From: Halomonas halophila
GTDB taxonomy: Bacteria > Pseudomonadota > Gammaproteobacteria > Pseudomonadales > Halomonadaceae
Direction: 5' to 3'
Length of the DNA: 64,000 nucleotides
NCBI RefSeq assembly: GCF_030406665.1
Contig: NZ_CP129121.1
Span: forward strand, 620,001-684,000
Shown here: positions 16,961 to 25,424 of the stretch, in pieces
How positions within the stretch are numbered: position 1 is the first letter of the stretch
Layout: every line of letters starts with the position of its first letter
Translations under genes and position numbers: made by a program
The notes under the pieces: model-generated
What the model saw: only the letters and a program-made list of their open reading frames with translations
Databases searched by the model: none
Told to the model about the DNA's origin: nothing

Positions 16961-17111
16961 CGCGATCTCCTTGTCATGGGTGACCCTTCCGATGACACGG
17001 CGTGTGGCGAGCGGGTTCGGCACGTGGCGCTGCCTTGTCGATTTCCTGCACAAGGTGTCGCCGACCGGCATCGAGGCAAACGCCGGCCACGCCGGCTTGT
17101 CTCACGTATTG

Positions 17112-17128
17112 CCTATAGTCACTATAGG
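17112..17128. promoter_or_regulatory. MerR-type operator (CCTATAG-N3-CTATAGG)
   Basis: Perfect inverted repeat CCTATAG-TCA-CTATAGG, 40 bases upstream of the MerR gene. It resembles the dyads bound by CadR/PbrR/ZntR regulators inside over-long promoter spacers. A TTGCCT -35 candidate overlaps its left edge. It could serve merR and the divergent TraX-like gene. Confidence 0.7.
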
Positions 17129-17167
17129 GAGCATTTCTGCCGACAACGTCCATATCGGAGCCTGCTC

Positions 17168-17626
17168 ATGAAGATCGGCGAACTGGCGCGGCGCACCGAC
17201 TGCCGCGTCGTCACCATCCGCTACTACGAGCGCGAGGGGCTGCTGCCCGAGCCCGCTCGCAGCGAGGCCAACTACCGCCTCTACGGCGAGGCCCACGTCG
17301 AGCGACTGGCCTTCATCCGCCGCTGCCGGGCGCTGGACATGACCCACGACGAGATCCGCGCGCTGCTGGAGTGTCATGATCACCCAGACCAGCCTTGCCG
17401 TGACGCCGATGCACTGATCGATGCCCACCTCGATCATGTGGCCGCCCGCATTGCCCAGCTGCAGGCCCTGGAGCGCTCGCTCAGGACGTTGCGGAGCCGC
17501 TGCCAAGGGCAACGCCTGGCCGCCGAGTGCGGCATTCTCGACGCCCTGGCGCACCCGCCGGAAGACGCCGGAACCAACGCACCGGCCGACGACGACCATG
17601 TGCCGGGGGTGCATCCGCGGCTGTGA
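17168..17626 (+). CDS. MerR-family heavy-metal regulator (CadR/PbrR type)
   Basis: A 152-residue MerR regulator: winged HTH (residues 1-40, MKIGELARRTDCRVVTIRYY), dimer helix and metal loop. C77, C112 and C121 match the Cys triad of CadR/PbrR proteins; the C112-x8-C121 spacing is that of PbrR-type regulators. The tail is rich in Asp and His (DDDHVPGVHPRL). Predicted to sense Cd(II)/Pb(II)-like ions. ATG 17168 follows GGAG. No metal-exporting ATPase is adjacent, so its targets must be elsewhere or include the TraX-like gene. Confidence 0.85.
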   Translation: MKIGELARRTDCRVVTIRYYEREGLLPEPARSEANYRLYGEAHVERLAFIRRCRALDMTHDEIRALLECHDHPDQPCRDADALIDAHLDHVAARIAQLQALERSLRTLRSRCQGQRLAAECGILDALAHPPEDAGTNAPADDDHVPGVHPRL

Positions 17627-17656
17627 ATGGGGTCGGCGCGGCAGCACGTTCCCCTG

Positions 17657-17697
17657 AAACGCCAGCGGCCCCGACTCTGTCGGGGCCGCTGGCGTTT
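17657..17697. terminator. Rho-independent terminator after merR
   Basis: Perfect 18-base-pair stem AAACGCCAGCGGCCCCGA (17657-17674) with its complement at 17680-17697, loop CTCTG. The T-run at the end makes a strong terminator; the A-run at the start allows activity on the other strand too. Confidence 0.9.
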
Positions 17698-17746
17698 CTT
17701 GGCCTGGCGCCCGGTGTGTCCCGGCGCCGGCTCTCTGGATGCCTGA

Positions 17747-17793
17747 CTCGCTGAAGTACTTACTCGCTGAAGTGCTTACTCGCTGAAGTACTT
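17747..17793. repeat. Three 16-bp tandem repeats over the stop of the binding-protein gene
   Basis: CTCGCTGAAGTACTTA occurs three times (17747-17762, 17763-17778, 17779-17793; the middle copy has one G for A, the last is cut). The repeats span the C-terminal KYFSE codons and the stop of the ABC binding-protein gene and continue past it. Confidence 0.85.
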
Positions 17794-18543
17794 GGCCTCG
17801 ATCTCGTCGTAGGTGCCGTTGGCCTTGAGCGTGGAGAGCGCTTCGTTGAAGGCCTCGGCCAGCTCGCCGTCACGCTGGCGGAAGGCGATGCCGAAGCCTT
17901 CGCCGAAGTATTCCACCGGCTCGCTGATCTTCTCGCCGACGGTCTTGTAGTCGCCGGCCTCGCTGTCGATCAGGGTGGACTTGCCGATCGGGAAGTCGAG
18001 GAAGGCGATGTCCAGGCGGCCGGCATCCATGTCCAGCACCATGTCGTCGGCGGTGGCGTAGCGGTTCACGTCGGCCACGTCGCCGTACATGTCGGTGACG
18101 TAGTTGTCCTGCAGGGTACCGCGCTGCACGCCGATGGACTTGCCGTCCAGGGACTCGGCGTCCGGCGTGACGATCTCGCTGTCGGCCGGGGCGAACCAGG
18201 CGGAGGGCGGGGTGATGTAGGGGTCGGAGAACAGCACCTGTTCGCGACGCTGCTCGTTGATGGTCATCGAGGACATGATGGCGTCGTACTTGCGCGCCTG
18301 CAGCCCGGGGATGATGCCATCCCAGCCCTGGACGACCCATTCGCACTGGATGCCGATCTCGGCGCACAGGGCATTGCCCAGGTCGATGTCGAAGCCGGTC
18401 AGCTCGCCGTCCGGGGTGCGGTATTCCATCGGCTCGTAGGGCACGTCGACGCCGATGCGGATGTCGCGGACGTCGGCACTGGCGGTGCCGGCGATCATGG
18501 CGGCGCTCAGCACGCCGAGGCTCAGGATCTTCTGAAACTTCAT
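17776..18543 (-). CDS. aotJ: ABC transporter substrate-binding protein, basic amino acid type
   Basis: A 255-residue periplasmic receptor of the HisJ/ArtJ/AotJ family. Signal peptide residues 1 to about 22 (GTASA). The mature protein has IRIGVDVPYEPMEYRTPDG and GFDIDLGNALCAEIG, the latter being the family signature. It is last in an operon with an AstE-like gene, an ATPase and two permeases, the gene set of the Pseudomonas arginine/ornithine aot system, hence the symbol. Start at 18543. The stop lies inside 16-base tandem repeats. Confidence 0.82.
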   Translation of the reverse strand: MKFQKILSLGVLSAAMIAGTASADVRDIRIGVDVPYEPMEYRTPDGELTGFDIDLGNALCAEIGIQCEWVVQGWDGIIPGLQARKYDAIMSSMTINEQRREQVLFSDPYITPPSAWFAPADSEIVTPDAESLDGKSIGVQRGTLQDNYVTDMYGDVADVNRYATADDMVLDMDAGRLDIAFLDFPIGKSTLIDSEAGDYKTVGEKISEPVEYFGEGFGIAFRQRDGELAEAFNEALSTLKANGTYDEIEAKYFSE

Positions 18544-18601
18544 GGAGGGACTCCCCTTGTTGTTGATGGTCACACCTTGTGGGCGGCGACTCTGGGATGA
18601 T

Positions 18602-18673
18602 GACCCGCCCACCTTAGCGGAAGGCCGGGCGGGTCGAAAGCGCAGGAACGAACGTTGGTTCCCAACGTTCGTT
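18602..18673 (-). other. Two hairpins before the binding-protein gene
   Basis: The 141-base gap between the last permease gene and the receptor gene holds two stems: AACGAACGTTGG (18647-18658) with its complement at 18662-18673, loop TTC, and GACCCGCCC (18602-18610) with 18627-18635. They may partly terminate transcription or protect the receptor mRNA from decay, uncoupling receptor from permease levels. Confidence 0.6.
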
Positions 18674-18684
18674 TGACGCTTGCC

Positions 18685-19416
18685 TCAGCCGCCCGCCGGC
18701 TTGAGGTGGGCGAGCAGCCGATTCTCCAGGCGGCGGAAGACATAGATGATCGTGAAGGTCAGGCACAGGTAGATCGCCGCCACGAACAGGAAGGCATCGA
18801 AGGGCGCGTAGAAGCGAGCATAGACGAAGCGGGCCGCGCCGGTGAGGTCCATCAGCGTCACCACGCTGGCGATGGCGCTGGCGTGGAGCATGAAGATCAC
18901 CTCGTTGCCGTAGGCCGGCAGCGCGCGCCGGAAGGCGCTGGGCAGCACGATGCGCCGCATCATCAGCGCCCAGGACATGCCGTAGGCCCGGGCCGCCTCG
19001 ATCTCGCCCCTGGGCGTGGACTTGATCGCGCCGCGGAAGATCTCGGTGGTGTAGGCCCCGGTGTTCAGGGTGAAGGCGATCAGCGCCGGCACGAAGGGCT
19101 TCTCGAGGATCACCCACAGCCAGGTCTCCTGGATGCCCTCGACGAACACCACGCCGTAGTAGATCAGGTAGAGCTGCACCAGCAGCGGCGTGCCGCGGAA
19201 CACATAGCAGTAGAAGAAGATCGGCAGCCGCACCCAGGCGTGCTTCGAGCCGCGGCCGATGGCCAGCGGCACCGCCAGCACCAGGCCGATGATCAGCGAC
19301 AGGAAGACCAGCTGGACCGTGGTGACCAGGCCGTCGCCATAGTAGGAGAGCGTCTGCAGGGTGAAGATGCTGTTGTCGGCCAGCTGCGTCTCGAGCCAGT
19401 TCATCAGGGCGTCCAT
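18685..19416 (-). CDS. aotM: Basic amino acid ABC transporter permease (HisM/AotM-like)
   Basis: A 243-residue inner-membrane subunit of the polar amino acid permease family (His/Glu/Gln/Arg). It has the EAA loop region EAARAYGMSWALMMRRIVLPSA-type, which docks on the ATPase. Its ATG overlaps the stop of the preceding permease gene (TGATG), so the two are translationally coupled. Works with 19416-20120 as the heterodimeric channel. Confidence 0.85.
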   Translation of the reverse strand: MDALMNWLETQLADNSIFTLQTLSYYGDGLVTTVQLVFLSLIIGLVLAVPLAIGRGSKHAWVRLPIFFYCYVFRGTPLLVQLYLIYYGVVFVEGIQETWLWVILEKPFVPALIAFTLNTGAYTTEIFRGAIKSTPRGEIEAARAYGMSWALMMRRIVLPSAFRRALPAYGNEVIFMLHASAIASVVTLMDLTGAARFVYARFYAPFDAFLFVAAIYLCLTFTIIYVFRRLENRLLAHLKPAGG

Positions 19417-20120
19417 CAGTTCGCCTCCCCGTAGCCGATGTCATAGCGCTTCTGCAGGCGAGCGAAGCCCCATTCGGAGACGCTGGCGATCAGCAGGTAG
19501 ATGACGGCGACGATGATCATGAAGGTGAAAGGCTCGCGGGTCGCCTTGGAGGCCTCGGAGGCCACGCGGACCATGTCGGAAAGCCCGATCACCGACACCA
19601 GGGCGGTGGTCTTGAGCAGCACCATCCAGTTGTTGGACAGGCCGGGCAGGGCGTGGCGCATCATCTGCGGGAAGCGGATGCGGCGGAACACCAGCCAGGG
19701 GCGCATGCCGTAGGCGCGGCCGGCCTCGATCTGGCCGCTGTCCACGGCCATGAAGGCGCCACGGAAGGTCTCGCCCATGTAGGCGCCGAAGATCAGGCCG
19801 ATGGTGACCACGCCGGCGACGAACTCGTTGACGTTGATGAAGATGTCGACGTCGAACTGGTAGTAGAGCCAGTCGGTGACCATGTTGATGCCGATCTGGC
19901 CGCCGAAGAACAGCAGCATCATCAGCACCAGGTCCGGCACGCCTCGGATGACGGTGGTATAGAGGGTGCCGAGCTGGCGCAGGCCCCAGTGGCGGGACAT
20001 CTTGGCGCTGGCGGTGGCGAGCCCCAGCACGATGGCCAGGAGCAGCGACAGCACCGCCAGCTCGATGGTGATCAGGGCGCCTTCGAACAGGCGCGGGCCG
20101 TAGCCGTGCAGATCGATCAT
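19416..20120 (-). CDS. aotQ: Basic amino acid ABC transporter permease (HisQ/AotQ-like)
   Basis: A 234-residue membrane subunit, partner of the 18685-19416 permease. The N-terminal helix (ALITIELAVLSLLLAIVLGL) and the EAA loop (IEAGRAYGMRPWLVFRRI) fit the family. It begins 24 bases after the ATPase gene ends and overlaps the next permease. Confidence 0.85.
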   Translation of the reverse strand: MIDLHGYGPRLFEGALITIELAVLSLLLAIVLGLATASAKMSRHWGLRQLGTLYTTVIRGVPDLVLMMLLFFGGQIGINMVTDWLYYQFDVDIFINVNEFVAGVVTIGLIFGAYMGETFRGAFMAVDSGQIEAGRAYGMRPWLVFRRIRFPQMMRHALPGLSNNWMVLLKTTALVSVIGLSDMVRVASEASKATREPFTFMIIVAVIYLLIASVSEWGFARLQKRYDIGYGEAN

Positions 20121-20144
20121 GGGTGATCTCCTCGTGCGGGCGCC

Positions 20145-20915
20145 TTAGTGCTTGGGTGCCAGGAACTGCTTGAGACGCTCGGAGCGCGGATTGCCCAGCA
20201 CCTGCTCGGGCGGCCCGGCTTCCTCGACCTGGCCCTGGTGCAGGTAGACGACCTGGGTCGAGACGTCGCGGGCGAAGGCCATCTCGTGGGTGACCACGAT
20301 CATGGTGCGGCCTTCCTCGGCCAGGTCGCGCATGACCTTGAGCACATCGCCGACCAGCTCCGGGTCGAGCGCCGAGGTCGGCTCGTCGAACAGCATCACC
20401 TCCGGGTCCATGGCCAGCGCCCGGGCGATGGCGCCGCGCTGCTGCTGGCCGCCGGAGAGCTGGGCCGGGTAGTAGTCGGCGCGCTCGCCCAGGCCGACCC
20501 GCTTGAGCAGCTCGCGGGCGTGCTTGATGGCGTCCTGCTTCGACTTGCCGAGCACGTGCACCGGGGCCTCGATGACGTTCTCCAGCAGCGTCATGTGGGC
20601 CCACAGGTTGAAGCTCTGGAAGACCATGGAGAGCCGGGCGCGCATGGCCACGACCTGCTTCCAGTCCGCCGGCTCGCGGCCGTGCTTGGTCTCCTTGAAG
20701 CGGATCGGCTCGCCGTGGACGATCAGCTCGCCCTCGTCGGGCTGCTCGAGCAGGTTCATGCAGCGCAGGAAGGTGCTCTTGCCGGAGCCGGAGGCTCCGA
20801 TCAGGGTGATGACGTCGCCCTTGTGGGCCTGCAGGGAGAGCCCCTTGAGGACGTCGTTGTCGCCGAAGCGCTTCTTGATGTTGCGCACTTCCAGCGGAAT
20901 CGGGGTGTCGGCCAT
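20145..20915 (-). CDS. aotP: Basic amino acid ABC transporter ATP-binding protein
   Basis: A 256-residue ABC ATPase. Walker A GASGSGKST, signature LSGGQQQR, Walker B VMLFDEPTSALDPE and the H-loop VVTHEMAFARDV are all intact. It is closest in style to HisP/OccP/AotP of basic amino acid importers. Encoded between the AstE-like gene and the permeases on the same strand; the 219-base gap upstream holds small hairpins (GCTGGCA-TCC-TGCCAGC at 21105-21121) and perhaps an internal promoter. Confidence 0.88.
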   Translation of the reverse strand: MADTPIPLEVRNIKKRFGDNDVLKGLSLQAHKGDVITLIGASGSGKSTFLRCMNLLEQPDEGELIVHGEPIRFKETKHGREPADWKQVVAMRARLSMVFQSFNLWAHMTLLENVIEAPVHVLGKSKQDAIKHARELLKRVGLGERADYYPAQLSGGQQQRGAIARALAMDPEVMLFDEPTSALDPELVGDVLKVMRDLAEEGRTMIVVTHEMAFARDVSTQVVYLHQGQVEEAGPPEQVLGNPRSERLKQFLAPKH

Positions 20916-21134
20916 GGAAAAGGCTCCAGTTCGAAGGGATCACCTGGGCGCTGCCGGAAATCGCACCGGCGACGCGACTTCGGGCAGGGCCCCAGAGACC
21001 GTTCGAGACGGTCCGGCGTGAAAAAGGGGGCGATTCTACCAGTCTCGACCGTGAACGGCAGGCCTTCTTGCCTCTCCGTTCGTTCAACCTTGGTCCGATA
21101 GTCAGCTGGCATCCTGCCAGCCCGGTAGTGCCGC

Positions 21135-22127
21135 TCAGTCGGTCTCGTCCGGCGGCGCGACCGCGCTGACCAGCAGGGCGGCGCGGGCGCCGATCTCGAC
21201 GGCGGCGTTGGGGAACACCACCCGCAGCGGCGTCTCGCCGACAGTGAAGGCGCCGTCGACCGCATCCTCGGCCAGCCGGGTGCCGGGGGCGAACTCGGTG
21301 AAGTTGGGCGTATCGTCGGCGAAGCACAGCCGGAAGTCCTCGGCATGGCGCTTGAGCTCGTGTTCGACGCGGAAGAAGGCCATGTCGGCCGTCGGGCGTT
21401 CCGCCGGGGGGCGGTTCTCGACCAGCGCCGCGAGCAGCGTACCCATGGGCGCCAGGGGCGCCAGGTCGTTCTCGCCGAAGGGCAGGGCGCGGCCGAGCTC
21501 CAGGGTGAAGGCCGCCGCGCCGTGGTAGTGCTTCGAATAGTGGGAGAAGGTCCAGCTGTGGGTGTGCTGGTGGAGCACCGCCTGGATGTCGGCACCGGCC
21601 AGCCAGCGCCACTGCTCGTCGGGCGTGGCGGCCTCGGCGAAGGGTTCCACGGCGAAGCGCGGATACTGGCTGTCGCGGATCGCGGTGTGCAGGTCGTGGT
21701 GGATCCGGCGGCGCCCGCTGTGGTGCGTGAAGAAGGCGTCGACCGCGGTCATCAGCTCGCGGGCGCGGTCCGCTTCATGGCCCTCGGCGTCGAGGCCGCG
21801 GCGGAACAGCCGGTTGAGATTGGTCTCGACGAAGCGCGTGCCGGCCCGGATGGCCTCGAGGTTGCCCAGGATCACCAGCGTCGGGGCGCCGAGCGTCAGT
21901 CGGCCGGCCTCCAGCCGCGCCAGCAGGTCGCCGAGCAGCTCGATAGGGGCGGTCTCGTTGCCGTGGATGCCCGCCGAGATGACCAGCGCCGGGGCCGTGG
22001 GCGACGGCGCCGCGGGCAGGAGCTCGAGCAGGCCGGGGCCGAGGATGCGGTAGCGGCCGCCGGGCAGCGTGCCCCCGTTGGCGGCGGGGGCGCCGTCCAG
22101 GGTGGTGGAGAGCCACTCAGCCAGCAT
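21135..22127 (-). CDS. astE: Succinylglutamate desuccinylase/AotO-like zinc hydrolase
   Basis: A 330-residue member of the AstE/aspartoacylase zinc hydrolase family. Zinc ligands H55 and E58 (GIHGNETAPIELL) and a third His in HHDLHTAIR near residue 150; a later FTLELG supplies the likely catalytic Glu. AstE frees glutamate and succinate from N-succinylglutamate at the end of the AST arginine pathway (322 residues in E. coli). Its place in front of a basic amino acid ABC operon matches aotO of Pseudomonas. The other ast genes are absent here, so it may be the AotO paralogue rather than the true AstE. Confidence 0.8.
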   Translation of the reverse strand: MLAEWLSTTLDGAPAANGGTLPGGRYRILGPGLLELLPAAPSPTAPALVISAGIHGNETAPIELLGDLLARLEAGRLTLGAPTLVILGNLEAIRAGTRFVETNLNRLFRRGLDAEGHEADRARELMTAVDAFFTHHSGRRRIHHDLHTAIRDSQYPRFAVEPFAEAATPDEQWRWLAGADIQAVLHQHTHSWTFSHYSKHYHGAAAFTLELGRALPFGENDLAPLAPMGTLLAALVENRPPAERPTADMAFFRVEHELKRHAEDFRLCFADDTPNFTEFAPGTRLAEDAVDGAFTVGETPLRVVFPNAAVEIGARAALLVSAVAPPDETD

Positions 22128-22315
22128 GTCGACCTCGCGGAATCGGCGGATGGGCGGCGGCCTGTCGGGCCGATGGCACCGTGATGCGGGGCATGGGGCA
22201 GAATCCTTGTTATATCGTTGTGAAGACGGAGTCTGGCCTTACCTTCCGGTGCCACGACGGCCGCCGCAAGGCCGGCTGTCGATTTGATGAAAAAGCCCGG
22301 TGCCTGAGTGAAAAG

Positions 22316-22346
22316 CCGGCGCCCGGCCATCGGGGCCGGGCGCCGG
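22316..22346 (-). terminator. Terminator after the SMP-30 gene
   Basis: Perfect 13-base-pair stem CCGGCGCCCGGCC (22316-22328) with 22334-22346, loop ATCGG. On the minus strand it is followed by CTTTT, so it ends transcripts of the SMP-30 gene. Confidence 0.75.
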
Positions 22347-22394
22347 ATGAACGGTGCGCCGCGAGCGCGCGTCGAGAAGCCTGTCGTGGCGGGG

Positions 22395-23414
22395 TCAGGC
22401 GCCGCGGGCACCGGTGTAGAGGGTGTAGACGGAGCGGCTGGCGGTCATCATCAGCCGGTTGCGGTCCTCGCCGGCGAAGCAGACGTTGGCGCAGACCTCG
22501 GGCAGCAGGATGCGGCCGAGGCGTTCGCCCTCGGCGGTGAAGATGCTGACGCCGTCCTTGCCCTCGCCGCCGGAGGTGCCGACCCAGAGGTTGCCGTCCT
22601 CGTCCACGGCCATGCCGTCGTAGCCTTCGCCCTGGCCTTCCACCAGGCGCTTGCCGTCCGATACGCCCTTGCCGTCCTCCGCGAGCGTGAAGCGGAAGAT
22701 GGCGGCGGGCTGGTCGGGGTAGTGCGAGGGCGCGGTGTCGGTGACGTAGAGCGTGCGCCGGTCCGGGCTCAGGCCGATGCCGTTGGGCTTGTAGGGCGCG
22801 GTGGTCAGGCGCAGAGGCTCGTCCAGGGTGTCATCGACGTAGTAGACCGCCGGCTCGATCTCCAGCTCGCGCTTGTGGCCCTCATAGTCCACGTGGGCGC
22901 CATAGCCGGGATCGGTGAAGATGACGCCGCCGCCGGGCAGGGTGACCAGGTCGTTGGGGGCGTTGAGGCGCTTGCCCTGCCAGCCGTCGGCCAGCACGGT
23001 CATGCCGCCGTCCCATTCATAGCGTACCACCCGGGCCGGGGAGTGCTCGCAGGCGATCAGCCGGCCGCGGTCGTCGAAGGCGTTGCCGTTGGAGTGGCCG
23101 ACCTCGTGGCGCAGCACGCTGACCGTGTCGCTGGCCTCGTCCCAGCGCATCTGGCGAGCGCGGGGAATATCGCTGAACACCGCGTAGCGGCCCACGGCGT
23201 TCCAGGCCGGCCCCTCGAGCCACAGCCCGCCGCTCCAGATCCGCTCCAGCGGCGAGTTGAACAGCATGTAGCGCTCGAAGCGCTCGTCGAGCACCTGCCA
23301 GCAGTCGTTAGGATAGCGCGCGGGTGGCTCGGCGCGGGCGAACAGCGAGGGCGAGCCCGCCGCGGCGGTCAGGGCGGCGGTCCCGGCCAGGAACTGACGG
23401 CGTCCTATCGTCAT
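22395..23414 (-). CDS. SMP-30/gluconolactonase-like secreted protein
   Basis: A 339-residue beta-propeller of the SMP-30/gluconolactonase/LRE family. It starts with a twin-arginine signal (RRQFLAG, residues 5-11), so it is probably exported folded. Family segments include GLWLEGPAW (metal-binding Glu), LNAPNDLVTLPGGGVIFTDP and PNGIGLSPDRRTLYVTD. Members hydrolyse sugar lactones with a divalent metal; the substrate here is unknown. It stands alone with its own terminator. Confidence 0.82.
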   Translation of the reverse strand: MTIGRRQFLAGTAALTAAAGSPSLFARAEPPARYPNDCWQVLDERFERYMLFNSPLERIWSGGLWLEGPAWNAVGRYAVFSDIPRARQMRWDEASDTVSVLRHEVGHSNGNAFDDRGRLIACEHSPARVVRYEWDGGMTVLADGWQGKRLNAPNDLVTLPGGGVIFTDPGYGAHVDYEGHKRELEIEPAVYYVDDTLDEPLRLTTAPYKPNGIGLSPDRRTLYVTDTAPSHYPDQPAAIFRFTLAEDGKGVSDGKRLVEGQGEGYDGMAVDEDGNLWVGTSGGEGKDGVSIFTAEGERLGRILLPEVCANVCFAGEDRNRLMMTASRSVYTLYTGARGA

Positions 23415-23530
23415 ATGTCACCTCATGTGAAGCACGTTTGTTGTTCGGAGTGCGTCCATGAGGATGGCCTGAAGCCTATGTATGTGTAACTACGACGAAC
23501 GTATGTTGTACATTTTTGCGGGGCGCACGA

Positions 23531-24127
23531 TCAGCTCTCGCGGCGCCACGGTGCGCAGGCGGTCTCGCCCTGTTCCACCTCGATCAGCTCGTCCACCGGG
23601 AAGTCCAGCGCCTCGGCGCGCTCGACCAGGGCGCGGTAGGTGTCCGGGGCCAGCTCTGGGGTGCGCGAGAGAATCCACAGGTAGTCGCGGTCGGGGCCGG
23701 CGACCAGCGCCCAGTCGTAGTCGTCGGCCAGCGCCAGCACGTTGTAGCCGGCATAGAAGGGGCCGAAGAAGCTGACCTTGAGCCGACCCTGGCCGGGTTC
23801 GCCGATCGGATAGGCCTTGCCCTCGGCGACGTCGACCTCGCCGGCGTCCAGGTCGACGCCGCGGTTGATCACCCGGATGCCGCCGTCGTCGCGGCGGGCG
23901 TAGTCGGCGGTGACGCAGTCCAGGCCCTCCTCGAAGGAGTGATCGAAGCGGGCGATCTCGTACCAGCGGCCCAGATAGCGCTCGGCGTCGAAGCCGTCGA
24001 CCGGCTGGGTGCCCTGGGGGATGCCGGTGCAGGCGGCGAGCCCGAGCGGCAGCAGGGCGGCGCCGAGCAGCGCCCGGCCGCGGTCGGGCAGTGAATAGCG
24101 CGGGAAACGTCGGGTGGCGGTGGGCAT
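23531..24127 (-). CDS. blc: Outer-membrane lipocalin (Blc-like)
   Basis: A 198-residue lipocalin with lipobox LGLAAC (lipidated C33). The lipocalin signature GRWYEIARFDHSFEEGL follows at about residue 52, and the end contains DYLWILSRTPELAP, typical of bacterial Blc. Blc-type proteins bind lysophospholipids at the outer membrane under starvation or high osmolarity. The first residues before the hydrophobic stretch are unusually long, so the real start may be slightly later. Confidence 0.85.
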   Translation of the reverse strand: MPTATRRFPRYSLPDRGRALLGAALLPLGLAACTGIPQGTQPVDGFDAERYLGRWYEIARFDHSFEEGLDCVTADYARRDDGGIRVINRGVDLDAGEVDVAEGKAYPIGEPGQGRLKVSFFGPFYAGYNVLALADDYDWALVAGPDRDYLWILSRTPELAPDTYRALVERAEALDFPVDELIEVEQGETACAPWRRES

Positions 24128-24239
24128 CCTGGCCTCCTTGGGGGTGTCCGATTCCCTGCCAGCATAGGGCCGGCGCGGCGGCGTGTCAGCCGTCGCGCCG
24201 GCCTGTTCAGCCCTGATTCAGCCCCGGTTCTGGCCCGAT

Positions 24240-25319
24240 TCAGGCGTCGGCGGCGATGCGCTCGGCGATGGCGCGGCCCAGGCCCTCGGTGGTGCCGTGG
24301 CCCTTGAGATCCGGCGTCAGGGTCCCGGCGTCGCCCGCGGCGAGCACCGCCTCGATGGCGGCAAGGATGGCCGCGCCGGCCTCCGGTTGGCCCAGGTGCT
24401 CGAGCATCATGGCGCCGGACCAGATCTGGCCGATGGGGTTGGCGATGCCGCGTCCGGCAATGTCCGGGGCGCTGCCGTGGACCGGCTCGAACAGGCTCGG
24501 GAAGGTGCCCTCGGGGTTGATATTGGCCGAGGGGGCGACGCCGATGGTGCCGGTGCAGGCCGGGCCCAGGTCGGAGAGGATGTCGCCGAACAGGTTGCTG
24601 GCCACCACCACGTCGAACCAGTCCGGGTGCAGCACGAAGTTGGCGGTGAGGATGTCGATGTGGAACTGGTCGACCTCGACCTCCGGGTAACGCTCGCCCA
24701 TGGCGGCCACGCGTGTGTCCCACCAGGGCATGGTGATGGCGATGCCGTTGGACTTGGTGGCCGAGGTCAGCTTCTTCCGTGGGCGGGTCTGGGCCAGGTC
24801 GAAGGCGTACTTCAGCACCCGGTCGACGCCGGTGCGGGTCATCACCGTCTCCTGGATCACCACCTCGCGCTCGGTGCCCTCGAACATGGTGCCGCCGACG
24901 CTGGAGTACTCGCCCTCGGTGTTCTCGCGCACCACGTAGAAGTCGATGTCGCCCGGTTTGCGACCGGCCAGCGGACTCTCGATGCCCGGCAGCAGGCGGC
25001 AGGGGCGCAGGTTGACGTACTGGTCGAACTCGCGGCGGAACTTGAGCAGCGAGCCCCACAGCGAGACGTGGTCCGGCACCGTCTCGGGCCAGCCGATGGC
25101 GCCGTAGTAGAGGGCGTCGAAGCCGACCAGGGTCGAGTGCCAGTCGTCGGGCAGCATCTGGCCGTGCTCGAGGTAGTAGTCGCAGCTGGCGAAGTCGAAG
25201 GCCTCGAAGGTCAGGTCGAGGTCGAAGCGGCGGGCGGCGGCCTCGAGGGCGCGCAGGCCCTCCGGCATGACTTCCTTGCCGATGCCGTCACCGGCGAGCA
25301 CGGCGATACGCTGGGTCAT
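24240..25319 (-). CDS. dmlA: Tartrate/D-malate dehydrogenase (TtuC/DmlA-like)
   Basis: A 359-residue beta-decarboxylating dehydrogenase of the isopropylmalate/isocitrate family. It begins RIAVLAGDGIGKEVMPEGLR and ends with a typical GTLTPDLKGHGTTEGLG. Motif NLRPCRLLPGIESPLAG points to the tartrate/D-malate branch rather than LeuB. It oxidises D-malate to pyruvate and CO2 or acts on tartrate, with NAD+. Start 25319 follows CAGGAG. A divergent LysR gene is the expected DmlR-type activator. Confidence 0.85.
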   Translation of the reverse strand: MTQRIAVLAGDGIGKEVMPEGLRALEAAARRFDLDLTFEAFDFASCDYYLEHGQMLPDDWHSTLVGFDALYYGAIGWPETVPDHVSLWGSLLKFRREFDQYVNLRPCRLLPGIESPLAGRKPGDIDFYVVRENTEGEYSSVGGTMFEGTEREVVIQETVMTRTGVDRVLKYAFDLAQTRPRKKLTSATKSNGIAITMPWWDTRVAAMGERYPEVEVDQFHIDILTANFVLHPDWFDVVVASNLFGDILSDLGPACTGTIGVAPSANINPEGTFPSLFEPVHGSAPDIAGRGIANPIGQIWSGAMMLEHLGQPEAGAAILAAIEAVLAAGDAGTLTPDLKGHGTTEGLGRAIAERIAADA

Positions 25320-25424
25320 GGGAACTCCTGTCGGGGAATGAGCGTTCACCCAGTCTAGCGGCGGACAGGGCGGAGATAATCGGGGTAATATTCAAGCCAT
25401 TATTGAGTTCAGGTGGAGAATGCG

